NCBI RefSeq assembly: GCF_000006405.1
Contig: NW_003213425.1
Location: 1,173-36,423, forward strand
Reading direction: 5' to 3'
DNA length: 35,251 nucleotides
From: Perkinsus marinus ATCC 50983
Lineage: Eukaryota; Perkinsozoa; Perkinsida; Perkinsidae
Shown: positions 9,913-19,582 of the stretch, piece by piece
Layout of the letters: each line of letters begins with the position of its first letter
How positions within the stretch are numbered: the first letter of the stretch is position 1
Notes under the pieces: model-generated
The model's input: only the letters and a program-made list of their open reading frames with translations
What the model was told of the DNA's origin: nothing
Database searches by the model: none
Made by a program: the position numbers and the translations under genes

Positions 9913-12578
9913 GAGGAAGTTTTACAAGCCCTAAGGCAGAGTCGTTGCAGAGGGAGAGGCTTTGGTGTGCCTTCGTCAGCGACGCTGCCGCAGCGTCATG
10001 CTCTCCAGAGATGGTGGAGGAGTATAGAATATAAAAAAGCATGGACGAGGATACACTTGTGGGCTTTGCATTAGACGAAGGATAGTGATGCTCTACTATC
10101 TTGTTGCGTTATATTAAGTATCGTTAGTGGGAATCTCCCAATAGACAACTCGGTATGAAAGAGGCGGTGCGTTAGGTCGTCCTAGGTTATTCGTAAGTAT
10201 TATTCCAACTCGTTATTTATCAGACTTGAAGCGTTCGGAATTCCTCATCATCAGGTGGAAGAGGTCTTTCTCCACATAGAGAGTGCTGGTGTGACGAGAG
10301 ATAGCAGCGGCACTACAAACATGGTCGTTGTAGTATAAGGGATCATCCTGTATCATGTGTTTTATCCAGATTAGTGTCTAATTCAAATTGATATCATACA
10401 GTAGTCATTCATATTTCAATAGCCTCCCTTCTCTAGCTGCTGTTGCGGTTGCTATGAGGTTCTCAGAGTAGCTTACAATAATATTCGATTACTTAACGTC
10501 ATCATCGTGCCAGTCACGTAATATGGCAATAGGCGACCATGATCGAGTGCCCATTCGGGGCTCAGAAACGAAGAGTATCTTTATTCCTTGATCAATGTCT
10601 TCCATACTGAGAGTTTGTGATAACGGTGATTGATGATAATGAGATGAATATAATGTCGGTGATACAGATGATGATGATGCGTCTCAAGAGTCGGTGGGAT
10701 AGAGCTCTAGGATGATACCTAGGAAGGCCTAATCCATCAACAAGAGTTATAACTGAACGGGGGATCCACATCGGAAATTATTCGAACTGATTCTCCTGAG
10801 GGTGAGCATATTCGTCCATAAGTACATGTATGAACTAGGATATCGAGTTTATAATACCATCAAGAAACACATGATATCTTCAGCATCATTATCGGTTTTA
10901 TTTTCCCCACCTTTATCATCCTTCTCATAATCTTATCAGCAGTAGCAAAAGAAGAGCTTGGTTCAGCAAATATCAAGTTGCAATATTTAATATCATTTAA
11001 AAGATTGGTAAATAGATGATAGGATCATTTGGGAATAATAATTATGCTGTTGTTTACGTGCATGCGTATACCTATAATATATAAAGTATATGCCAGTTTC
11101 ATCATTTACTGAAGATATTCAAGAAATTTCTATCCAATACGACTATGAGACACTTGAAAAGCTACTGAAAATTTTGATACAAGGAATTTGATTTGTGATC
11201 ATCGGCGGGAGGAAGAGAGGCGCCATTACGTTAACTCCAAAGAGCTCACTGAGCTCAGCTCAGCTTGCAGCGTACTTGGCTATTGTTATACTATTAATAG
11301 AAGTAATGAAATGATTTGTTCTGAAATAGCTGTGTCGTATCTCCACTTCATTTTTTGCCATGCTAGGAAAGGGAGGATTCGGAGATGTATATGATGGTGG
11401 GGATATAATAAGTAACAGCCGATTTCCGGGCCGCGAAATCGACTGTTATTTTTGGAATCTTTTTGATCATTTCTATCCGGTATAAGGAAATAGGGAATAA
11501 CATCTCTCTTTCAGATAGTAGTAAAATGTCTGAGAATGGCTGAAAATTCAAACTCCGCTGAGGAGACTCAAGTAATCACTACAACATTTATGTTATTGGA
11601 GTGTAGTGTGTACTACGATCTTGTGATTTTTATGGGCTTCGGAGTACTACGATTGGCTTATCCCTATGTTAAATCAAAATACGGGACTGTGCAGCCCTCC
11701 GGCGAATCAATGCTCCCCGTAGGAGCGTCCAAAGCTCCTGGCGGTTTGCTTAACACCCCTGTAGCCACGTCCATATTGGTCCGCAGTGTAGTAGAGAGGA
11801 GGGCAGACAGTCAGTGATTGACGTAACGTCGCATGAGGCCGCTTTGGAGACTTTATTTTATGATGGTGAATTCGAGTGATGGTTGGCGCTGGGGGAGGAT
11901 GTTGACGTCGATGCTTTGCATTACCGGCTAAGCGTTTTATTTGGTGACGTTTCATGCCGAATGAACGCAGCATGTACATGTATTGCAATTAATGTATATA
12001 CAGTAACTTCCGGTTTCACGATCTACAAATTTCTCTGATCCGAGACTTATGCAGTTTTCTGATCACTTCGAAGCTAAATGTACTAAGTACATTGTACTTA
12101 TCCTGATCTAACTAAGCCAACGTGACATTAGCAACGTCGCAGTTGTCACACTTCAAACTTACAAGCGTGTATCCCGTTTTGGAATTATGACGAGCAACAT
12201 TGTTGCTACCCCAAGGGAGTATCTTTCCTATTAAGATTGCGTGTGCTCAGCCTCGCCGTGTCGCTATTGATATGAGTGTGGCTCAGGGGATGGACGTTAC
12301 CCTTGGCGAAGAAGTTGGATTTACCATCGGGCAATAGTGGATATGGAGCTTTGCCAAATCACGCATGGTATGAGCAAAGACCCATTCAGCTTTGAGAAAT
12401 ACCGTTCCCCACGGTTCGATACATAACAATGAGGAATCAGCGCAATTGTCGAGCCACTTGCTTTTCATTGGGTTTTCAGCGGGAATTACAATGTTGTACT
12501 GGGGGGCATTTACCTGCTTCTGACATACTCGTGAAGGATTACTGTTCTGAGTCGCTGATCTCTCAAAATTGCCAGGGC
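9913..12578. other. Long non-coding stretch
   Basis: No frame here has a motif I can name; the longest ones (11188, 11536 plus; 11363, 11707, 12283 minus) are short and overlap on opposite strands. A 7-bp-arm palindrome with a one-base loop (GAGCTCACTGAGCTC) lies near 11241, and GACGCTG-CCG-CAGCGTC near 9978. Nothing else is supported. Confidence 0.45.
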
Positions 12579-12662
12579 CAGACCGACTAGATTTGCCTCG
12601 CAGCCAGGCAAATCTAGTCAGTCTGATCAGGTTAGATCCTGATTGCAGTCCTGATCTAACCT
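12579..12662. repeat. Pair of adjacent hairpins
   Basis: Hairpin 1 has 20-bp arms with one mismatch at 12579-12598 and 12606-12625 and a 7-base loop (core GACTAGATTTGCCT). Hairpin 2 has 10-bp perfect arms at 12629-12638 and 12653-12662 (AGGTTAGATC). Two stems in a row suggest a structured RNA or an inverted-duplication scar. No oligo-T run follows, so a bacterial-type terminator is not implied. Confidence 0.7.
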
Positions 12663-12732
12663 AGATATATAGGAGTTCTGCTGCGCCGGAGTCTATGGCT
12701 TGTATATATATGAAATCGAATAATTTTGTTTA

Positions 12733-12751
12733 GCATTTCCTCAGGAAATGC
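12733..12751. repeat. Perfect palindrome, 9-bp arms, one-base loop
   Basis: GCATTTCCT, then C, then its exact reverse complement. It is one of the class of one-base-loop palindromes described under findings. Confidence 0.85.
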
Positions 12752-12927
12752 GGGCAGTCTCCTGCTGGGTTCCCCACATGTCTGCTCTAAAGTTTGTGTG
12801 AATTTTGTGAACATGGTGGGGAAATTTCTCAACCCAGTCGAGGGAGCGGAACAGATGTGTAAGACTTACATGCACAAACATGTGTAGGTCACTACTGGTT
12901 TGAATTCCCTTCTTGTATGTTCACTCT

Positions 12928-13059
12928 GACTCCATGGATCCTCCAGCCCCGGAGACTCTGCTGTACCTTGGTGCGCTAGACGAGGAAGGAGATCTGACCG
13001 AGTCCGGCAGGAACATGGCTGACTCCCCAGTCGAACCTCAAATGGTTCCGGTGCTCCTT
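12928..13059 (+). pseudogene. Fragment of a DEAH-box RNA helicase (Prp43/Prp22-type HA2 region)
   Basis: Reads DSMDPPAPETL followed by LYLGALDEEGDLTESGRNMA, then DSPVEPQMVPVLL. This matches the well-known stretch of spliceosomal DEAH helicases (F-M-D-P-P-A-P-E-T-L, about eight residues, then Y-L-G-A-L-D-x-x-G-x-L-T-x-x-G-x-x-M-A-x-F-P-x-x-P) at the winged-helix/ratchet junction. About eight residues between PETL and YLGALD are missing. Neither the helicase core before it nor the OB fold after it is readable on either side; downstream the frame runs into low-complexity sequence. It is therefore a small copied and decayed piece of a host helicase gene. The possibility that it is one exon of a live gene is weak because of the internal loss. 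Confidence 0.75.
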
Positions 13060-13839
13060 AGAAACGGAAGATGCTTCCAAAGGGGGGTTCGAACTAGCGT
13101 AGTTTTTTTTTTCTGCACGAGCAGAATATGCGTATGTTGTTTCGAATATGCGCGAGCAGTAAATTTCTCTATAATGTCAGCTTAATATCAAGCTAATGTC
13201 CGAGTAATGTCTTGTTAATGTCGACTGAATGACATACTTACAAATCGAATCTCCCCATTATATAATACAAAGAAACTTTATACGTACAACCCGTAGCATT
13301 GTTGCGACTTCACTAGTATTAATCGATCCCCTACACCACTACATAACACAAATCAACCCGTGGTATCATGTGCGATAATATAATACGCAATTGATGAGAG
13401 AAAAGTGCCTCAGCAGCTTCATTTGTCCTTCTTCGTGGCGCTTGCCGTAATACCTGCAAACATACGCAGCATCATAAGACTCACAGCTGCTTCGTAACAA
13501 CACAGCAACTTATCTAACCGCATACCGTTCGGATATGACCAAACGGTCGGGCTGGGGGGAGGATGGGGGACTGTCAGGAAATACCAACGAGAAGGCGGCG
13601 GGGAGGAGGAGGAGCGAAGCGTGTGAGGGAATCTCCCTTGAGAACTACCACCGAAGGATGCACCCACTGTATGCCCTGAAAAAAGAATGAATAAGCATTA
13701 ATTTGGCTTTTATTAATCGCTAGAGAGTTCAGACTCGGGTTGTGTCGGGTTTGTGTCGGGTTGATGATTGTCGGCGGTGGTCCTTATCGTTTGTTATTGC
13801 ATCTTTTAAGTTAGTTGTTGTTAGTGTTAGGCCGCCATT
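13060..13839. other. No gene; upstream of the 13840 gene
   Basis: A run of eleven Ts near 13100 and unique sequence. The last part (13740-13839) is the presumed 5' leader of the gene starting at 13840, rich in GTTGTTAGTG-type sequence. Confidence 0.4.
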
Positions 13840-15166
13840 ATGTCTTCAAGTGAAAAACCGTCCAGAAAGAGTCGTCGTATCCGTGGTATGTCTGCTACCA
13901 GTGAAGATGCCGCGGCCGCTGCTGCTGCCTCCGCGGCCGATGAGGCGTTCCCCGAGGGGTTCTCATCGTCGCATTCCTCCTCTTCCCTTCTCGGAGCGCC
14001 TGTGCAAGAGACTCAACCGCCGCCTCCTCCCCCCCCTCCTGTAGCCTCCCCGCAATCTCCCCAAATCGGTATGTCTCGTGTTCGGTTTCTTTGTCCGTTT
14101 ATGCGTTTGGGTTCTGTATAATACAATATCTCAAATACTATTACCCTCAAACACAAATACTACAGCAACAGAAATACAGACTGTATTTCTGTTGCTGTAG
14201 TATTTGTGTCTGTACTAGGTACTGGTGCTGCTGCTGCCGTTGATGTTGGCCCTAACCTCAGTGGTGTGGATCCTGTGTTTGATTCGCCGCAAATGATTGA
14301 GGAGGTGAGGGGACTGGAGGAAGCTTTGGCGGCTTCCGCCGCTCCTGTGAGCGGTGAGGCCGAGGGCCCAGTACCCAGCACAGAGTTGCCACCTGGGTTG
14401 TCGTTCACCAGTATGTTACTTACCGGCCTGATCAACCTCGAGGCTACTGTGAATATTCTCAGTTCCAAGATGGATCGCATGCTAGGTTAGCCAAATTTCA
14501 TTTCGGGTTTCGATTAGTCGGATTTGTTTTTTTCAGAGAGTCTTCTTGGCGGCCAGCCGGCAAGAGGCGGTCCGGCGGTTTCAGCTTTTCATACCGATGC
14601 CACCATCCCTCCAGCTGCGGAAGACTGGGGGAGTCCCTTTCGGGGAGGAGCATCCCGACGCTTAGGAATAAGTTCAATTCCGATTTACGGGAGCTGGTGG
14701 AGGGATTCCCCGTCAGTTTTGCGGACGGGGTTGCTCAGTATCTTCCGGAACCCGTGCTTCCCCCTTGGTTCTGGGACTCAGCGGTTTCAGGTGTGGGGCA
14801 AAGCCCTATACCCGGGGGTGCCATTGGTAGTGTCGATGTTGCTACTACTGCTGCTACCATTACGACTACTGCGGGGAGGGGGAAAAAGAGGAGGAGGACA
14901 ACAACAACGGGAAGAGGATCGAGGGTTTCGGCTCGGCCCACCACTACTACTACTGCTGCTCGCAATGTGTCTTCTTCAAGGTCTTCTTCAGCTGTTGCTC
15001 GTGGTAATGTGGACGATGAAGAGGAGGAGGAATCCTCCTCCTGGAGGATGAAGTCGTGGAGGAGGAGGAGGAGGACGATGAGGAGGAGCAGCAAGGAGAA
15101 GAAGGGATTCATAACGATGATGAAAATAATGATAGTGATAATGATGCTGCCACAGTTACCGAATAG
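13840..15166 (+). CDS. Intron-containing gene for a disordered, acidic-tailed protein (F)
   Basis: Exon 1 is 13840-14068, with ATG in a good context (GCCGCCATTATG): Ser/Arg-rich, then Ala-rich, then a run of eight prolines. A GTATGT donor at 14069 and an acceptor at 14200 join in phase to exon 2 (14201-14485), rich in Ala/Glu/Pro with a possible helix FTSMLLTGLINLEATVNILSSKMDRML. A 51-base intron (14486-14536) leads in phase to exon 3 (SLLGGQPARGGPAVSAF). The rest is readable in a second frame as a lysine/arginine patch (GRGKKRRR), Ser/Thr-rich sequence, then Asp/Glu runs ending NDSDNDAATVTE-stop. One unresolved frame change lies near 14600-14680, and a palindrome at 15022-15042 causes another. 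The basic patch plus acidic tail suggest a nuclear, chromatin or histone-binding protein; no domain is recognised. It is either a decaying gene or one interrupted by palindromic insertions. Confidence 0.55.
14151..14209. repeat. Perfect palindrome, 29-bp arms, one-base loop, across a 3' splice site
   Basis: Left arm 14151-14179, one base A, right arm 14181-14209, with no mismatch. The acceptor CTGTAG at 14195-14200 lies inside the right arm, so intron 1 of gene F ends within the hairpin. Such arms cannot be chance in a window of this size. Confidence 0.95.
15022..15042. repeat. Perfect palindrome, 10-bp arms, one-base loop, inside the acidic coding stretch
   Basis: AGGAGGAGGA, A, TCCTCCTCCT. 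Upstream the coding frame reads VDDEEEE; downstream the acidic frame (EDEVVEEEEEDDEEE) is shifted by two. Leaving out one arm plus the loop base (11 bases) gives one continuous Asp/Glu run in a single frame. Confidence 0.85.
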
Positions 15167-15613
15167 TCGTATTGTACACAGTCGGTACATCTTTTACTTG
15201 TCGCTTCGGTTGCTTCTCGCTCATTCTCGTTAGTGTTGTTGTTATTGTTGTAGTAGTCGGCACGATTGTACGGGTTTTCTGTATTACCGTTGTAGTCCTT
15301 CCTAGTAGTACTTGGATTCGTTTCGAAGGTTTTTTGTTTCGAGTACCGCGAACGTCTCTGTGTTGGGTTTAGTTTTCTGATTGTAGTAAATGTAGTAGTG
15401 ATAGGGAATTAGTTCATCGACGTTTCTTCTGGTTCTCTCAATGGCGTGTGACAAAAAACTACCGTTTCGGTAAATCGGATCTTCTTCGGGATTGGTACAC
15501 TCATCAAGGTAATAAGAGGTATATTTCTGTTCGACTATTGTGCCCAGGTTCCCAACTCTGTTAAGGCTTTGGTAGTATTCCTGTATGGTAATTTCGTCGA
15601 CATGAGAACAACA
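15167..15613. other. 3' flank of gene F
   Basis: GTTGTTGTTATTGTTG-type low-complexity sequence follows the stop codon, then unique sequence up to the foldback arm. No gene is supported. Confidence 0.4.
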
Positions 15614-16647
15614 CTACACCATTTCCCGTGCAAGTTTGACAAGTGAGCAGACAAGAATGACAATGTTACCATCAAGAGTGACAATGAGAATCCAAGTTTG
15701 TCACAATTAAGTTCTGTTACAATCAAGTTTGACTTTGAGAATTCAAGTATGTCACAATCGGGATATGTTACCATCAAGATTGACAATGAAAATCCAAGTT
15801 TGTCAAAGTTCAATTATGTTACAATCAAGATTGACAGTGAGAATCCATGTTTGACACTTGTTTCCTCAGTTACAACCAAGTTTGACAGTGAGAATTCATG
15901 TTTGACACCGGCAGAATATATCAAAATCAAGAATGACAATAAACCATACAAGTTTGACAATACGCACACAAGTTTGACAATACACATCCAAGTTTGACAT
16001 TGAAGAGGGTTTCTCTGTGATCAAAGCCTATATCAAGGACAAGTTGAGTGAGAGGGACCCGNNNNNNNNNNNNNNNNNNNNNNNNNNNNNNNNNNNNNNN
16101 NNNNNNNNNNNNNNNNNNNNNNNNNNNNNNNNNNNNNNNNNNNNNNNNNNNNNNNNNNNNNAACATGTGTTGCTCTTCAGCTCTCTGCCTATCTGTTTTC
16201 GGGTCCCTCTCACTCAGCTTCTCCTTGATATAGGCTTTGATCACAGAGAAACCCTCTTCAATGTCAAACTTGGATGTGTATTGTCAAACTTGTGTGCGTA
16301 TTGTCAAACTTGTATGGTTTATTGTCATTCTTGATTTTGATATATTCTGCCGGTGTCAAACATGAATTCTCACTGTCAAACTTGGTTGTAACTGAGGAAA
16401 CAAGTGTCAAACATGGATTCTCACTGTCAATCTTGATTGTAACATAATTGAACTTTGACAAACTTGGATTTTCATTGTCAATCTTGATGGTAACATATCC
16501 CGATTGTGACATACTTGAATTCTCAAAGTCAAACTTGATTGTAACAGAACTTAATTGTGACAAACTTGGATTCTCATTGTCACTCTTGATGGTAACATTG
16601 TCATTCTTGTCTGCTCACTTGTCAAACTTGCACGGGAAATGCTGTAG
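15614..16647. mobile_element. Foldback-type DNA element with arms of 51-bp repeats
   Basis: The left arm runs from CTACACCATTTCCCGTGC at 15614 and the right arm is its reverse complement ending near 16647. Each has about 480 bp counted to the gap. The arms are tandem 51-bp units (AAGTTTGACA motif), as in Drosophila FB elements. Inside the repeats both arms carry IEEGFSVIKAYIK(D/E)KLSERDP; on the right-hand copy it extends to KTDRQRAEEQ, a charged coding-like end. The inner parts of the arms differ at a few bases (for example AAGGACAAGTTG against AAGGAGAAGCTG), so they are not simply one contig end used twice. The centre is a 100-N gap of unknown true size, so a transposase gene may be missing from view. 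No clear target-site duplication was found. A lone related arm lies at 5744-6178. Confidence 0.65.
16062..16161. other. Assembly gap of 100 N
   Basis: Exactly 100 undetermined bases at the centre of the inverted repeat. A gap of round size usually means the length is unknown. Inverted arms on both sides are the normal reason for an assembler to fail here, and also a possible cause of misjoining. Confidence 1.
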
Positions 16648-16915
16648 AGTTTTCTCACACGCAGTTTTGTGACGCGATGTATTGAAACACTCTAGCTATT
16701 GTGGTTTTTCAGTTTTTACGGTTTGCAACACTTTTCGATTTAGGTTTTTGGGATAGTGGGCCTGAAAATCACGCTACTCTTCCAGGTAAGCTTGCCCTAC
16801 TGCTAGTGTACACTTTGACTCTCAGTGTGTGTTGTCATTTTCTCTCTTTCAGGGTTCCTCATCTTACGCCCTCGCTTCCACTTAGAACCTACATTTATAT
16901 TAGCCCTGACTTATA

Positions 16916-19582
16916 ATGGGTGTGAAATCGGAGTCTGAGGTTGAGCCACATGATTCATGTGACATGAAGATGTTACTGAGGTGGTCGTGGGTTTGCTTCG
17001 CGGCCGGGTTTAATGCAATTCAGTTCGGTTTTCGGTTTGTAACGATTGTGGTGAGTCGGGTCGCGTTAGCATTGGACTATAATCTCATGTAGGTTGATAG
17101 GACGAATACTGATGTGCAAGAAGAGGATGAGGATGCTATTGAGTCTGCTTTGTCTTTTACTTCTGATCATGGCAATGGTTCATCCTCTTCCCGGTAATTC
17201 ACAAATGTTATGTGTGTTGGTTCCGTTTAGTGGTTTTTGTTTTTTTTGATCTCAGGCACGTTTCTGTGGAGCGTAAACGAGTACAGTTAGAGTCCCCCGT
17301 TCCTTCCCCTCCTGCCGCTAGTAGCGGCCCGCTACTAAGAAGCAGAGACCTGTGAGTTTCGTGGGACATGATTCGGTTTTACTAGTATGAGTTTGGAAAT
17401 CTCGCCATTCCCGTGTCGCGGGAAGTTCCCGCGACACGGGAACCACTACTGCCGTTTGCTTCCCGTTTTCCGGTTATATACGTACGTATATAACCTCAGG
17501 CTAGTGCTACCGCTACCACTACTACTATCAGACGTGGTGCTACTTCCGCTTTTGTATCATTCACGTCCTTGACGGGATCCAGCAAGCTCCGAACGTCTGA
17601 CTTACCCACTTTCTCGATTCCTGGTCCATCTACACTTTTCAACAGGAAATATACCTACTGGACTACTTCTGAGATAGATCATTTGGAGGCCGGGGTCCGA
17701 AAATATGGGCTCAACTGGACTCACGTTTCTCGGAAATGCTTTTCTAACAGCATTTACCAGCGTCCTTCTCGTAGCGGACAGCAGTGCCGCGACAAATTCA
17801 GGGCCTTGTATGCTAGTGGTGAGTATGTACGGTGTTGCTAGTCTCTTACTCATTCGTATTTCTTTTTCAGGTAAGATAGACGTTCAAGGGTTTCGTGATC
17901 CCGGCGACCCAGCTGACACTACTACTATTAAGAAGGCACCTCGTAGCCCTTCTCCTTCGACCCCGCCGCCAAATCCTTCCTCTCCCTCTTCCTCTGTCAC
18001 TGGACTCGAGCCTACACAGCGTGAGTAATGAGACCTACAAGTACTTGGCTATGTACCGCATGACTCGGATGGTCCGGGTTCCAAGCCTCGACAATGTTAT
18101 TGGACTCACTCCACGTCGCTGGTCACTGACTACCACCATTTTTAGTAAGACAATGGGATATAATGAGATGAGATTTTCGTTCGGGTTTCTTGTTTTAGGT
18201 ATATGCTGGGTGATGTCGTGATATTTTGTTAGAAGTTTCGTGATGTCTGTGAAGTGTGTTTTTAATGTTCGGTAAGTGTTGATGCCTGAGTAGTGTCCGT
18301 TTGATTTCGGTGTCATGTCACGTACTTTCAATTCCCCTGCTTCGCATCTTCGCCATTTCGCCTCCCCGTACTGTCAGACGCTGGTTTTGGGTCTCTACTC
18401 TATGACGTGTTTCTCTACCTCGCAGGAGGGTCTTTTACGGGTATTTTCTTTCATTGAGAATGATCTCCCACAAATCCTAGACGAAGAAGTGCGTGCCTAT
18501 GTTAGCTTTGTTAACGATAGTCAATCGTACTCTACCACCACGGGTTCGGTTTGTCCACCTGAGGTTGCGACTGGGGATCAGCTGTACACTTCTATGGTTG
18601 ACAATGCCTTGCGTGGTGTGGCTTCATGTAGAATACTGCCAGCTCAACCTCGGTTTACTATGAATGGCGTGGAGCAAGTAGTATTTAGTCATATTCTTTC
18701 GGATTCGTGTTTGTGAAATGTACTTGCGTTCGGGTGAGCCTCGGTTTGTATGTGATTCGGGTTCGAGGTTATCTGCTTATTACCACTGTCACTAATAATC
18801 TGCCTCCTTTGTTTCAGAGTCCGTATCCCGAAGGCGGAGGTGCGTGTACGCTCACTGCCGATTTCCATCTTTCCATCACGATCCAACGAGTGCCACGTCC
18901 CACCCGGTGCTCTTGCGTTTCGTGTCGGTTCTTCAGTGAAGAGTTTCGCAAGACCGTCTTAGCTGCCTCTTCCCAATTCCCTAGTGGCGGTTTCAAACGT
19001 AAGTTACAACCGGGATTATCCACTATACAAGTTAGTTCGGGTTTCGGTTTGTCAGGTTCTTTTCGTACTCCTACCAAGCGTCCTGCCTCTTACGATGCCA
19101 CTGTTGACGGGTATGACGGTACTTATGAGGGGAAAGATGCTCAGTACAACTCCCCAGACGGACCTACTACTACCGGTGATGCCTTTACCGCTACTCCGGG
19201 TTGCCCCCCATCCGCCCCGTCCTCCACCACCTCTACACGAGTCGAGCGCGATTCTCCCTCACCCCGAACCGTGTCTTATTCGCAATGGCGCTATGATGCG
19301 TACCTCGTCCATAGAGGGCCTCGGATGACTTTCGATCCCCTCGTGGATTTTTCTTCTGTGTTTGGCGGGAGTAGTTACGATGCTTTTGATAGTATCCAGT
19401 CATTCCCTGTAGTATTCGGTGTTAGTTATTGCTTCCATCGAGCTCCCAACAATAATAATATAACTGTGTTGTACGTTCACATTCCTTTACGGTTTTTGAT
19501 CGATCAACTGCGTATGATGCTCAGTCATACTATCGACGACTCGCCATATATTGTCTTTCAGGTCTATGACGACTGCAGTTAA
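16916..19582 (+). CDS. Multi-exon gene with a Myb/SANT DNA-binding domain (G), model partial
   Basis: Well-supported parts: first coding exon 16916-17050 (MGVKSESEVEPH), intron 17051-17092, acidic exon 17093-17193 (VQEEDEDAIES), intron 17194-17255, exon 17256-17351 (VERKRVQLESPVPSPPAASSG), a Myb exon ending at 17818, intron 17819-17870, exon 17871-18020 (Pro/Ser-rich). The Myb domain reads YWTTSEIDHLEAGVRKYG, then NWTHV, then SGQQCRDKFRALYASG. It has the W-x-x-x-E, G-V-x-x-Y-G-x-x-W and Q-C-R-D-K-x-R pattern of SANT/telobox-type domains that bind DNA through the third helix. Later pieces, 18426-18716 and about 18823-19582, continue in Thr/Ser/Pro-rich coding sequence with one clean intron (GTAAGT to TTGTCAG, about 60 bases near 19001-19056). 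Frame changes near 17352-17486, 18020-18030 and 18900-18960 are unresolved. A 5' untranslated intron may lie at about 16788-16853. Likely a nuclear DNA-binding regulator; it may be partly decayed. Confidence 0.55.
16947..16961. repeat. Small palindrome, 7-bp arms, one-base loop
   Basis: CACATGA-T-TCATGTG in the first coding exon of gene G. Arms this short can arise by chance in 35 kb, so it is listed only because of its neighbours. Confidence 0.5.
17319..17337. repeat. Perfect palindrome, 9-bp arms, one-base loop
   Basis: TAGTAGCGG-C-CCGCTACTA at the end of the Pro/Ala/Ser-rich exon of gene G, 14 bases before the GTGAGT donor. Confidence 0.8.
17408..17442. repeat. Perfect palindrome, 17-bp arms, one-base loop
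   Basis: TTCCCGTGTCGCGGGAA, G, and its exact reverse complement. It lies between the donor at 17352 and the Myb exon of gene G. The 18-base arm plus loop keeps the frame; the frame in line with the Myb domain is open through it. Confidence 0.9.
17472..17495. repeat. Perfect palindrome, 12-bp arms, no loop
   Basis: GGTTATATACGT followed directly by ACGTATATAACC. The second arm places a TAA in the Myb frame; without one arm (12 bases) that frame runs open from about 17386 into the Myb domain. Confidence 0.85.

Noticed and set aside
9742-10074. Leu-Glu-Met-Arg or Ser-Ser-Leu-Ala repeat protein
   Set aside because: The frame is the by-product of nine 12-bp units. The sequence on either side is not coding-like.
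14600-14680. A 4-bp-arm palindrome (GGGA-G-TCCC) as the cause of the frame change in exon 3 of gene F
   Set aside because: Its five-base arm plus loop would fit the shift, but arms of four are expected by chance many times in this window, so it is not evidence.
14735-15190. 151-codon minus-strand frame rich in Val and Leu
   Set aside because: It is the antisense of the Thr-, Arg- and Glu-rich repeats of gene F; codon repeats give the impression of a hydrophobic protein.
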